Shown in pieces: positions 1-8,088 of a stretch of DNA of 64,000 bases. Numbering within the stretch: the stretch's first letter is position 1; every line of letters begins with the position of its first letter. The stretch comes from Belnapia moabensis DSM 16746 (lineage in GTDB: Bacteria; Pseudomonadota; Alphaproteobacteria; Acetobacterales; Acetobacteraceae). Where the stretch lies: assembly GCF_000745835.1 (NCBI RefSeq), contig NZ_JQKB01000005.1:124001-188000 (forward strand). Direction: 5' to 3'. A program made the translations under genes and the position numbers. Under the pieces are notes generated by a model, which was not told the DNA's origin, ran no database searches, and worked only from the letters and a program-made list of their open reading frames with translations.

Positions 1-882
1 CCCCTGGCCGATCAGCACGATCCGTGTCCGCCGCTCGCCCCCCGGCCATTCCGCGAGCCACTCCGGCGGATGCACCAGATGCTGCACCGCATGCACCACC
101 ATCGGCCGCATTGGTTCTTCGGCCAGCGCCACCAAGCCCTTCAGCCGCAGCAGCTTCGCCCCCGCATGCTCCGCCAGCGCCTGCATCCAGAGGGTGAGCG
201 CCAGCGCCGCCACCGGCGCCTCCCGCTCGATGACGATGCTCCCGACGCCCTCGCTGTGCCGCGCCACCGCCTCTACCGGCACCACCGGATCGCCCGGCGC
301 GAAGAGCCATTCCGGCTCCACCGCCCCCCGCACGGCCGCCCTGACAGCGAGCCCCGCCTGCAACCCCCGCACCGCGGCTTCCGCCGCCGCCGCATCGCCG
401 AGATCGGGCTTGGTCACCAGCACCCGGTCCGCCAGCATCACCTGCCGCCGCGCCTCCGGATGCCGCTCCAGCACTGCCGTCCCCACCACCGCATCCACCA
501 GCGTCACCACCGATATCAGCCGATGCGTCTCAATCACCAGTGCCTCCGTCATCAGCGCATGCAGGATCGGCGCCGGATCGGCCAGGCCCGACGTCTCCAC
601 CAGCACCCGCCGATAGGCCGGCACCTCCCCCGCCGCCCGCTTCCGCGCCAGCTCCATCAGCGTCGTGCCGAGATCCGTCCGCACCAGGCAGCAGAGGCAG
701 CCGGTCGAGACATTGACCAGCACCTCCTCGCTCGCCGCCAGCAGCTCATGGTCGAGCGCCACCTCGCCGAATTCGTTGACGATGACGGCGCTATCCGCCC
801 AGTCCGGATCGGCGAGTACCCGCCGCAGCAGCGTCGTCTTCCCCGCCCCGAGAAAGCCGGTGACGACGGAGACGGGAATCAC
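1..882 (-). CDS. CobW/COG0523-family GTP-binding metallochaperone (3' end cut by window)
   Basis: This is a G3E-class P-loop GTPase of the CobW/COG0523 family, whose members hand metal ions (Zn, Co) to client enzymes. The first 294 residues are visible. The Walker A loop GFLGAGKTT is at residues 9-17, NEFGE follows near residue 33, and the metal-binding GCLCC motif lies further on. A CobW C-terminal domain with VVHAVQHLVHPPEWL ends at the window edge. The GTG start at 882 overlaps the stop of the upstream small gene (GTGA), so translation is probably coupled. It is the last visible gene of an operon with a hydantoinase, a binuclear metal enzyme that could be its client; that link is inference. 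Confidence 0.93.
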   Translation of the reverse strand, partial: MIPVSVVTGFLGAGKTTLLRRVLADPDWADSAVIVNEFGEVALDHELLAASEEVLVNVSTGCLCCLVRTDLGTTLMELARKRAAGEVPAYRRVLVETSGLADPAPILHALMTEALVIETHRLISVVTLVDAVVGTAVLERHPEARRQVMLADRVLVTKPDLGDAAAAEAAVRGLQAGLAVRAAVRGAVEPEWLFAPGDPVVPVEAVARHSEGVGSIVIEREAPVAALALTLWMQALAEHAGAKLLRLKGLVALAEEPMRPMVVHAVQHLVHPPEWLAEWPGGERRTRIVLIGQG

Positions 883-1148
883 GCCCCCGCCACCCTGAGT
901 CGGCGCGCCTCACCCTCGCCGGCGCCGACCGCATTGCGCACCCCCCGCAGCAACCCGGAGACGGAGGTGCAGGGCCGCCTCTGCCCCGCCCGCTCGATCC
1001 ACCAGCGGATCGGCAAATCATCCCGAGCGGCCGCCGTCACCCGCAGCCCGCCCAGTTCCACGCCCCCCTCGAAGACGGCGACGCGCCCCGGCACCTCCCA
1101 CAGCGCCAGCGCATCGGAAAGCAGGTCGCGCAGCTCCGGCGGCGTCAC
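879..1148 (-). CDS. Small conserved-looking protein between hydantoinase and CobW, unknown function
   Basis: An 89-residue protein that I do not recognise. It starts at a GTG that overlaps the hydantoinase stop (GTGA at 1145-1148) and ends in a second GTGA overlap with the CobW gene, so it sits tightly inside the operon and is very likely translated. It has no signal peptide or membrane segment. The N-terminal half looks like a compact alpha/beta fold (starting TPPELRDLLSDAL) with a WW pair near residue 52, and the C-terminal third is Arg/Gly/Ala-rich. A longer form starting at 1196 is possible but would overlap the hydantoinase extensively. The position suggests a role in maturation or partnership with the neighbouring metal enzyme. 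Confidence 0.7.
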   Translation of the reverse strand: MTPPELRDLLSDALALWEVPGRVAVFEGGVELGGLRVTAAARDDLPIRWWIERAGQRRPCTSVSGLLRGVRNAVGAGEGEARRLRVAGA

Positions 1149-2575
1149 GGCGCCGCGCCGGCCCTGATCTCGTCGGGGATGCTGCGCGAAATCCACTCGC
1201 CCCCTCGCTCGTCCCCGACCCAGCGATCACCCTCGACGACGACCTTCCCACGCAGGATCGTCATTGCCGGCCAAGCATCCACCTGACGTCCTTCCCAGGG
1301 CGAGTAGTCGCTCTCATGCATCGCCTCGGCCCGCACCTCGCGCCGCAGCGCCGGGTCGAGGATACAGATGTCCGCATCCGCCCCCGGCGCGATGCAGCCC
1401 TTCCGCGGATACATTCCCATGATCCGCGCCGCATTGGTCGAGACTGCATCGACGAATTGCCGCAACGAGAAGCCCCGTTTCCCCACCATCTCCGAATACA
1501 TCACCGCCACCCGCGGCTCGACGCCGGAATTTCCCCCCGTGGTGTCGTCGATCCGCTTCCCCTGCGTCTTCACCGCCAGGGAACAGCACAGCTCGTCCGT
1601 GGCGACGCAGTTGATCGTCCCGTCCATCGCGCCCCGCCACAGCTCGTCCTGATCCGCCTGCGACTTCAGCGAGGGATAGGTGTGATACATCTGCCCGTTC
1701 GGCCGCTTGTAGTCGTCCGAGGTGTAGAGCATGTATTGATGCAGGCTCTCGCCATAGGCCGGCTGGTTGCGCGCCCGCGCCTCGCGGATCGCCCTTACGC
1801 CATCGGCCGCCGAGACATGCAGCATGTAGAGCGCCGTCCCCGGCACCTTCTCCGCCAGCCGCAGCACGCGGCGGAAGGAGAGGTCCTCGGACAGCGTGTT
1901 GTGCACCTCCGCCATGTTCTCGAAGCCCGCCCGCCCCTCGCGGAACAGCTTGGCGTACATGTGCATGACGATGTCGTTGTCCTCGGCATGGATGACGCCG
2001 AGCCCACCCTTGCGCGACAGCACCTGGAACACCTCCCAGATGTCGCCGAAATCCACCATCCGCCCTTTGCGGCTCGGGGTGATGTCGGTGGTGAAGATCT
2101 TCACCGAAGCATGCCCCGCCTCGATCGCCTCGCCGAGCTGCCCCGGCACCTCCGGCGGCAAATCACCTTCCACCATGGTGTGCAGCGCCCAGTCGCAGGC
2201 GCAGCCATCCGCCCGCCAGTCGGCCATGCGCGCCTCGATCGCGCCCTGCACGCTCTGCCCATGCGTCCAGCGGGTGAAGTCGATGATCGTCGTCGTCCCC
2301 CCGAACAGCGCCGCGCGGCCGACGACCGACGGCCCCTGCGTCAGCGTCGGCGTCCCATCCGGCACGACGACGGGCCAAAGGCAATGCGTATGCGGGTCGA
2401 TGCCGCCCGGCATGACGATTTTCCCCGTCGCATCGACATGCCGCGCCCCCTCGGGCACCGGGAAGCCGCCTCGCTCGGCGACGGCCACCACCTTGCCGCC
2501 CCCGATCGCCACATCCGCCGGTCCGATCGCATGCGGCGTGACGACGCAATCCCCGCTGACGATGAGATCGATCAT
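1145..2575 (-). CDS. hydA: Dihydropyrimidinase / D-hydantoinase family amidohydrolase
   Basis: A 476-residue cyclic amidohydrolase of the dihydropyrimidinase/hydantoinase family, which opens five- or six-membered cyclic ureides to N-carbamoyl amino acids in the cytoplasm. The binuclear metal site is complete: H62 and H64 (HTH), the lysine expected to be carboxylated (K159, VKIF), H196 (IHAED), H253 (LHVSA) and D327 (ATDEL). Length is normal for the family. Its ATG overlaps the stop of the upstream hydroxyacid dehydrogenase (ATGA), and a small unknown protein and a CobW GTPase follow with further overlaps. Substrate cannot be read from sequence; no N-carbamoyl amidohydrolase lies next to it. 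Confidence 0.92.
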   Translation of the reverse strand: MIDLIVSGDCVVTPHAIGPADVAIGGGKVVAVAERGGFPVPEGARHVDATGKIVMPGGIDPHTHCLWPVVVPDGTPTLTQGPSVVGRAALFGGTTTIIDFTRWTHGQSVQGAIEARMADWRADGCACDWALHTMVEGDLPPEVPGQLGEAIEAGHASVKIFTTDITPSRKGRMVDFGDIWEVFQVLSRKGGLGVIHAEDNDIVMHMYAKLFREGRAGFENMAEVHNTLSEDLSFRRVLRLAEKVPGTALYMLHVSAADGVRAIREARARNQPAYGESLHQYMLYTSDDYKRPNGQMYHTYPSLKSQADQDELWRGAMDGTINCVATDELCCSLAVKTQGKRIDDTTGGNSGVEPRVAVMYSEMVGKRGFSLRQFVDAVSTNAARIMGMYPRKGCIAPGADADICILDPALRREVRAEAMHESDYSPWEGRQVDAWPAMTILRGKVVVEGDRWVGDERGGEWISRSIPDEIRAGAAP

Positions 2576-3615
2576 GCCCCTGTCCCCCCAAAGGCGGCCG
2601 CCCGCCGCTCCTGGTAGCGCGGCAGCACATCCGGGTTGATGACCCGCGGCGGCAGCCTGCCCTCCGCCGCATCAGCGAAGGCCAGCGCCGCGATGCGGGT
2701 GATGTTCGCCCGGCTCTCCTGCGTCACCCCCGCCGTGTGCTGGGTTATGATCACGTTGTCCAACTGCAGCAGCGGATGCGAGGGCGGCGGCGGCTCCTGC
2801 GCCCAGACATCGAGCCCGGCTCCCGCCAGATGCCCGGAGGCCAGCGCCTCCGCCAGCGCCGGCTCGTCATGGATATGCCCCCGCGCCGTGGTGACGAAGA
2901 TGGCGCCCTGCTTCATCCGCGCGAAGCTCGCCGCGCCCATCATCCCGCGGCTCTCGGGCGAGAGCGGCAGGTGCAGGCTGACGACATCGCTCTCCGCCAG
3001 CAACTCGTCCATCTCCACCTTCCGCGCCCCCCGCGCCGCGATGGTCGCGGCATCCAGATACGGATCGCAGGCCAGCACCGTGCAGCCGAAGGCCAGCCGC
3101 ACGATCTCGGCGACGCGCGTCCCCACATGCCCGATGCCGACGAGCCCGACCGTGCGCCCCCTAAGCTCCCGCCCCATCAGCGCCTCGCGGCTCTGCGCCC
3201 GCCCGGCCCGCATCGCCGCCTGCGCCTCCGGCATGCGCTTCAGCAGCGAGAGCATCATGCCGACCGCGTGCTCGGCGACGCCCTCCGCATTGCCGCCCGC
3301 CTGGTTGACCAGCAGCACCCCCGCCCGCGTGCAGGCGATGGGATCGACAGTGTCGTAGCCCGCCCCGGTGCTGCCCACCATCAGCAGCCCCGGCAGCGCC
3401 TCCAGCAACGCGTCGTTCACATGGAACCGCCGCGGCAGCTCGTCCCGCGAGGCCATGCAGTAATACCCGTCCACCTCCCGCAGCGCCGCCAGCACGGCCT
3501 CCTCCGGCTGGTCGAGCGGAATCCGCACCACCTCCAGCGCCGCGCACCCGGCGGCGGTGTCGAGGAAGGCCCGATGCGGCAGATGCGACAGGTAGCCGAC
3601 ACGAAAGCGGCGCAT
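2572..3615 (-). CDS. D-isomer-specific 2-hydroxyacid dehydrogenase family protein
   Basis: A 347-residue NAD(P)-dependent oxidoreductase of the D-2-hydroxyacid dehydrogenase family (phosphoglycerate dehydrogenase/glyoxylate reductase type). The Rossmann motif GIGHVG is at residues 160-165 and the catalytic triad is present as R245 (TTARG), E274 (AQEPP) and H293 (TQHTAG). I chose the ATG at 3615 (MRRFRVGYL) because the open frame further upstream is noise antisense to the permease gene. It is the first gene of the minus-strand operon leading to the hydantoinase, whose ATG it overlaps. It is divergent from the TauE/SafE permease, with 88 bp between the two starts that must hold both promoters. 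Confidence 0.9.
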   Translation of the reverse strand: MRRFRVGYLSHLPHRAFLDTAAGCAALEVVRIPLDQPEEAVLAALREVDGYYCMASRDELPRRFHVNDALLEALPGLLMVGSTGAGYDTVDPIACTRAGVLLVNQAGGNAEGVAEHAVGMMLSLLKRMPEAQAAMRAGRAQSREALMGRELRGRTVGLVGIGHVGTRVAEIVRLAFGCTVLACDPYLDAATIAARGARKVEMDELLAESDVVSLHLPLSPESRGMMGAASFARMKQGAIFVTTARGHIHDEPALAEALASGHLAGAGLDVWAQEPPPPSHPLLQLDNVIITQHTAGVTQESRANITRIAALAFADAAEGRLPPRVINPDVLPRYQERRAAAFGGTGA

Positions 3616-3703
3616 GACCTTCCCCTCGATGTTGCTTGCCCCGGTTGTATCCCCCGCCGCCCCGCGCGAAAACCCGCAGCCTGACATTTCAAGGACCGCC
3701 GGC

Positions 3704-4447
3704 GTGACATTGGCGATGACCATCGTGGTGCTCGGCGGCGCGCTGGCCGGCTTCATCCAGGGCGTCTCCGGCTTCGCCTTCGGCCTGGTGGCGATGGCCT
3801 TCTGGTCCTGGGCGCTGGAGCCCGCCATCGCCGGCCCGCTGGTCGTCTTCTGCTCGCTCATCGGGCAGGCGATGGGCATGCGGATGCTGAAGATCTCCGC
3901 CATCCCCCGCGCCATCCCCTTCATCCTCGGCGGCCTGCCCGGCGTGCCGGTCGGCGTCTGGCTGCTGCCGATGGTCGACCCGCGCCTCTTCCAGGCCGGG
4001 CTCGGCGCCCTGCTGATCCTCTGGTGCCCGGCGATGTTGCTCGCCGCGCGCCTGCCGCGCATCACCTTCGGCGGCCCGGTGGCGGATGGCGTGGCCGGCT
4101 TCCTCGGCGGCATCATGGGCGGCCTCGGCGGCCTGCCGGGCCCGATCCCGACCCTCTGGTGCGTCCTCCGCGGCTGGGACCGCGCGACCCAACGCAGCGT
4201 CTTCCAACTCGTCTTCCTGACCATGCACACGACGACCATGGCCGGCTACCTGCTGACCGGCACCGTCTCCGCCCGCGCCGCCTGGCTCTTCCCGGTGATG
4301 CTCCCCATCGTCATCGCCACCGCGCTGCTCGGCGCCGCCGCTTACCGGCGCCTCGGCGATGTCGGCTTCCAGCGCGTGGTGCTGGCGCTGCTGGCGGCCT
4401 CCGGTGCTGCGCTCCTGGCATCGAGCCTGCCGAAGCTGCTCGGTTGA
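3704..4447 (+). CDS. TauE/SafE family sulfite/anion exporter-like membrane protein
   Basis: A 247-residue integral membrane protein of the TauE/SafE (DUF81) family, members of which move sulfite, sulfoacetate or other small organic anions across the inner membrane. It consists almost entirely of hydrophobic segments, with the family's N-terminal glycine-rich helix (GALAGFIQGVSGFAFG) and a repeat of it in the second half (ADGVAGFLGGIMGGLGGLPG). A GTG at 3704 is favoured as start because AAGGA lies 8 nt upstream; the ATG at 3716 would be too far from it. The gene faces the hydroxyacid dehydrogenase/hydantoinase operon and may carry its substrate or product, which is inference. Confidence 0.85.
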   Translation: MTLAMTIVVLGGALAGFIQGVSGFAFGLVAMAFWSWALEPAIAGPLVVFCSLIGQAMGMRMLKISAIPRAIPFILGGLPGVPVGVWLLPMVDPRLFQAGLGALLILWCPAMLLAARLPRITFGGPVADGVAGFLGGIMGGLGGLPGPIPTLWCVLRGWDRATQRSVFQLVFLTMHTTTMAGYLLTGTVSARAAWLFPVMLPIVIATALLGAAAYRRLGDVGFQRVVLALLAASGAALLASSLPKLLG

Positions 4448-4466
4448 GGAGGGCGCCGCCCTCCTC
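4446..4466. terminator. Stem-loop between convergent genes
   Basis: A perfect 9-bp stem (GAGGAGGGC / GCCCTCCTC) with a 3-nt loop begins at the stop codon of the TauE/SafE gene and lies between it and the convergent PrpF-like gene. There is no U-tract on either strand, which is common in very GC-rich genomes. Likely a bidirectional transcript end. Confidence 0.55.
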
Positions 4467-4510
4467 AAACTCCTCCCGCCAAAGGCCGAGAGGCCCCTAA
4501 ACCCCCTTAG

Positions 4511-5647
4511 TCAAGCTGGTACGGCCACCGCCCCCTGCATCAGCCGCCGCTGGGTGCGGAACACCACGGCACTCTCCGCATGCCACCCCTCCGCCCGCCA
4601 CTCCACCTCGGCACCCACCGTCAGCATCCCCGAAGGATGCGCCACCCGGATCTCCTCCGGCCGCACCCCGCGTCCCGCCAGCGCATGTGGGATGCTCCCC
4701 TCCACCCGGCAGGCGACGGCCAGCCCCATCGCCCCCGTCATCGGCACCGCCCGATGCGGCCGCTCCATCGACAGCATCCGCACCGTCACCTCATGCGAGA
4801 GGGGATCGAGCACCGCCCCATCCAGCGTCCGCGCCGCCAGCGGTCCCGCCACTAGCGCGATCCGCGGCGCTGCCAACCCCACCCTCTCGGGCGCATCGGC
4901 CAGCCCCATGGCAACCCCCGCCACCCGCCGGATGCGGTCCAGCAGCGCCATCAGCTCGCCCCGCGCCTCGATCTCCTCCGGGCTCTCCCCGCCCGTCATC
5001 CCGACATCCCGCGCATCGATGAAGGCCGCCGGATTCCCCGCATCCACCAGCGTCGCCCGCACCGAGCCGAACCCCTCCACCTCCAGCACATCGGCGACGC
5101 GCCCCGTCGGCAACAGCCCCGAAGTCTGCGTCCCCCCCGGCGCCAGGAAGTCGAGCCTGATCCGCGCCCCCGTCCCGGCCACGCCGGCGATGGCGAAATC
5201 CCCCCGCACCTCGGCCCTGCCATCCCGCACCGGAAACCGCGCATGGATGATCTTCCGCGTGTTGACCTGATGGATGCGCACCAGCGCCTCCCCATCCGCC
5301 ACCCGCACCAGCCCCTCGTCGACGGCGAACGGCCCGACCGCAGCCGAGAGATTCCCGCAATTCCCCTTCCAATCGACGATCGGCCTGTCCACCGCCACCT
5401 GCGCGAAGGTGTAGTCGACATCCGCATCCGGATGCGTCGGCGGCCCGATGATCACCGCCTTGGAGAGCGAGGAAATCCCGCCCCCCATCCCGTCGAGCTG
5501 CCGCCCATACGGGTCCGGGCTCCCCAGCACCGCGAGCAGCACCGGATCGATCTCTCCCCTGTCACGCGGCAGATCCCGCGCATGGAAGAACACGCCCTTC
5601 GACGACCCGCCGCGAATGAAGGCCGCCGGGATGAATCGCTGAGTCAT
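4511..5647 (-). CDS. PrpF / 4-oxalomesaconate tautomerase-like isomerase
   Basis: A 378-residue protein of the PrpF family (diaminopimelate-epimerase-like fold), which includes the aconitate isomerase PrpF, 4-oxalomesaconate tautomerase GalD and methylitaconate isomerase. Family hallmarks are the N-terminal IRGGSSKGVFF segment, the GMGGGISSLSKAVI stretch and the cysteine in GNCGNLSAAVGPFA. The ATG at 5647 overlaps the stop of the upstream molybdenum hydroxylase gene (ATGA), so the two form a translationally coupled pair. No prpB/C/D or AcnD gene is nearby, so propionate metabolism is not supported; a tautomerase acting on an unsaturated tricarboxylic or aromatic-ring-fission acid is more likely. 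The exact substrate is unknown. Confidence 0.87.
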   Translation of the reverse strand: MTQRFIPAAFIRGGSSKGVFFHARDLPRDRGEIDPVLLAVLGSPDPYGRQLDGMGGGISSLSKAVIIGPPTHPDADVDYTFAQVAVDRPIVDWKGNCGNLSAAVGPFAVDEGLVRVADGEALVRIHQVNTRKIIHARFPVRDGRAEVRGDFAIAGVAGTGARIRLDFLAPGGTQTSGLLPTGRVADVLEVEGFGSVRATLVDAGNPAAFIDARDVGMTGGESPEEIEARGELMALLDRIRRVAGVAMGLADAPERVGLAAPRIALVAGPLAARTLDGAVLDPLSHEVTVRMLSMERPHRAVPMTGAMGLAVACRVEGSIPHALAGRGVRPEEIRVAHPSGMLTVGAEVEWRAEGWHAESAVVFRTQRRLMQGAVAVPA

Positions 5648-7965
5648 GCCGCCACCTGCCGCCTGGACTGCAACACCCGCCACACCTTCTCCGCCGTCAC
5701 CGGCATGTCGATATGCGCGACGCCCAGCGCATCGCACACCGCCGAGACGATCGCCGGCGGTGCCCCGCAGGAACCGCCTTCGCCCGCGCCCTTCACCCCG
5801 AGGTCGTTGTTCGGGCACGGCACCACATGGAACCCAAGCTCGAAGTCGGGCGCATCGCTCGCCCGCGGCATGCAGTAGTCCTGGAAGCTCGCGCTGAGGA
5901 ACTGCCCGCTCTCCCGGTCATAGACCGCATGCTCCAGCAACGCCTGGCCGATCCCGCTCATGATCCCGCCATGCGACTGCCCATGCACCAGCATCGGGTT
6001 GATGACATTCCCCACATCATCGACGGCCGCATAGCGCGCGAGCGAAACCTGCCCCGTCTCCGGGTCGATCTCCACCTCCGCCACATGGCAGCCATTGGGG
6101 AAGTTGCACTCGGTGTTCCGCGTATAGAGCAGCGCCTCGTCGAGCCCCGCCGCCTCGCCCTCCGGTGGCTCCTGCGCCAGTTGATAGACGCGATCCCACC
6201 CAACCCTCAGATCCGTCCCCGCCACCCGGAACACGCCCCGCTCGAACTCCACGTCATCGACCGCGGCCTCCAACAGATGCGCCGCCAGCCGCCGCCCCTT
6301 GGCGATCACCAGCTCCGAGGCCCGCGCGACGGCGACGCCGCCCATCTGCGAGCTGCGCGACCCGCCCGTGCCGTTCCCCGCCTCGACGACGTCCGTGTCG
6401 CCCTGCACCAGCCTCACCTTGTCGAAATCGATTCCGAGCTTCTCGTGCAGCACCTGCGCGAACGTCGTCTCATGCCCCTGCCCATGGCTGAAGGTTCCCA
6501 CGGTGACCGAGACCGTCCCATCCTGCTCGAAGCGCACCCGTGCCCACTCGCTCGGCTGCCCGCCCGAAGCCTCGATGAAGTAGCCGAGCCCGATCCCCCG
6601 CAGCTTCCCCCGCGCCTGCGCTTCGGCCCTCCGCGCCGCGAACCCATCCCAGTCCGCCAGCGCCATCGCCCTTGCCTGCGTCTCCGCGAAGAACCCGCTG
6701 TCGATTGCATTGCCGACGACGTTCACATAGGGGATCTGCTCCGGCCGGATGTAGTTCCTGCGCCTGATCTCCTCCCGCCCGATGCCCAGCTCCGCCGCCC
6801 CTAGGTCGAGCAGCCGCTCCAGCACATAGGCCTGCTCCGGCCGCCCCGCCCCGCGATAGGCATCCGTTGGCGAGGTATTGGTGAAGACGCAGCTCACCTG
6901 CGCATTCAGCGCCTGGATGTCATAGACCGTGCCCATGATCCGCCCGCCCGCGACGGTCGGCACCCTTGGCCCGAAATCCTGCAGATAGGCCCCCATCGCC
7001 GCGAAGGTGCGGATGGCGACTCCCGTGATCCGCCCCTCGGCGTCGAAGCCCATCCGCGCCCGCGTCACATGGTCCCGCCCGTGCGGGTCGCAGAGGAAGG
7101 TCTCGCTCCGGTCGCTGACCCATTTCACCGGCCGCCCGACCCGCCTGGCGGCCCAAAGCACCATCCCGCTTTCCGGGTGGATCTTCCCCCGGAGCCCGAA
7201 CCCCCCGCCCACATCCGGCGAGACGACGCGCACCCGATCCTTCGGCACCTTCAGGACCAGCCGCGCCAGCCCGTCCTGCACCCGCATCACGCCCTGGGTC
7301 GGCGAGTGCAGCGTGTATCGCCCCGTCGCCGCATCGTACTCGCCGATGGCGACCCGCGGCTCCATCGGATTGCCCACCAGACGATTGTTCACCAGTTCGA
7401 TCGAGACGGTCCGCGCCGCCCGCGCCAGCCCCGCCTCGGCCTCCGCCTCGCGCCCGCTGTCCCAGAGCACGCAGAGATTGCCGCCATTCTCCTCCCAGAT
7501 CACCGGCGCCCCCGGCTCCAGCGCCGCGCCCGTCTCGGTGACGCTCGGCAGGATCTCGTATTCGACCTCCACTAGCTCCGCCGCATCCTGCGCCTGCGCC
7601 CGCGTCTCCGCGACCACCAGCGCTACCGGGTCGCCGACGAAGCGCACCTTCCGCGTCTGCAAAATCTCCCTCGGCGTCGAGAAGAGCTTCGTGCCGCCCT
7701 TGCCCGGCACCTCGACCATCGCCGGGAAGTGCCCGATGCCGTCCTTCGCCGCATCCAGCCCGGTCAGCACCGCGAGCACCCCCGGCGCCGCCATCGCCTC
7801 CACCGTATCGATCGAGACGACCCGCGCATGCGCATGCGGCGAGCGCAGGACATAGGAATGGACCTGCCCCGGCCGGTCGATATCGGCCGTATAGGTCCCC
7901 CGTCCGGTCAGCAGCCGCACGTCTTCCTTCCGCCGCACCGGCTGCCCGATCCCGAACTTCTCCAT
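5644..7965 (-). CDS. CoxL-like molybdopterin-binding subunit of a xanthine dehydrogenase-family enzyme
   Basis: A 773-residue molybdenum-cofactor subunit of the xanthine dehydrogenase/CO dehydrogenase family. It starts MEKFGIGQPVRRKEDVRLL, typical of aerobic CoxL-like subunits, with the a/b hammerhead domain in the first ~150 residues. The active-site loop reads AYRGAGRPE, as in form II CoxL homologues and not genuine CO dehydrogenase (AYRCSFR), and the C-terminal GAGEGGSCGAPPAI carries the expected catalytic glutamate. No FAD (CoxM) or 2Fe-2S (CoxS) gene is adjacent, so partners must be encoded elsewhere. A PrpF-like isomerase follows with ATGA overlap. Natural substrates of form II enzymes are mostly unknown aromatic or heterocyclic compounds. 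Confidence 0.92.
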   Translation of the reverse strand: MEKFGIGQPVRRKEDVRLLTGRGTYTADIDRPGQVHSYVLRSPHAHARVVSIDTVEAMAAPGVLAVLTGLDAAKDGIGHFPAMVEVPGKGGTKLFSTPREILQTRKVRFVGDPVALVVAETRAQAQDAAELVEVEYEILPSVTETGAALEPGAPVIWEENGGNLCVLWDSGREAEAEAGLARAARTVSIELVNNRLVGNPMEPRVAIGEYDAATGRYTLHSPTQGVMRVQDGLARLVLKVPKDRVRVVSPDVGGGFGLRGKIHPESGMVLWAARRVGRPVKWVSDRSETFLCDPHGRDHVTRARMGFDAEGRITGVAIRTFAAMGAYLQDFGPRVPTVAGGRIMGTVYDIQALNAQVSCVFTNTSPTDAYRGAGRPEQAYVLERLLDLGAAELGIGREEIRRRNYIRPEQIPYVNVVGNAIDSGFFAETQARAMALADWDGFAARRAEAQARGKLRGIGLGYFIEASGGQPSEWARVRFEQDGTVSVTVGTFSHGQGHETTFAQVLHEKLGIDFDKVRLVQGDTDVVEAGNGTGGSRSSQMGGVAVARASELVIAKGRRLAAHLLEAAVDDVEFERGVFRVAGTDLRVGWDRVYQLAQEPPEGEAAGLDEALLYTRNTECNFPNGCHVAEVEIDPETGQVSLARYAAVDDVGNVINPMLVHGQSHGGIMSGIGQALLEHAVYDRESGQFLSASFQDYCMPRASDAPDFELGFHVVPCPNNDLGVKGAGEGGSCGAPPAIVSAVCDALGVAHIDMPVTAEKVWRVLQSRRQVAA

Positions 7966-8088
7966 GGATGCGCGCCCTCCTGATCTGCCAGCAAACCCCC
8001 GCCATCCCCGCCTGTCGAGGGGGAGCAGGGAAGGGGGGTAGCGCCCGCGCCCGATCCGGGGCACCAATCGAGGCAAGGGAGAACGTCC

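Noticed and set aside
70-1167. Long plus-strand reading frames rich in Arg/His/Pro opposite the CobW and hydantoinase genes
   Set aside because: They are antisense shadows caused by high GC; the minus-strand frames contain complete family motifs and the plus-strand translations do not.
3616-4239. Upstream extension of the hydroxyacid dehydrogenase frame by about 208 codons
   Set aside because: The extension is antisense to the TauE/SafE gene, with Pro/Arg-rich composition; the family N-terminus begins at 3615.
4511-5647. prpF of the methylcitrate cycle
   Set aside because: No prpC, prpB or acnD gene is nearby, so only the family-level name is supported.
5644-7965. Genuine carbon monoxide dehydrogenase large subunit
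   Set aside because: The active-site loop is AYRGAGRPE, not the AYRCSFR loop of form I CO dehydrogenase, and coxM/coxS are absent.
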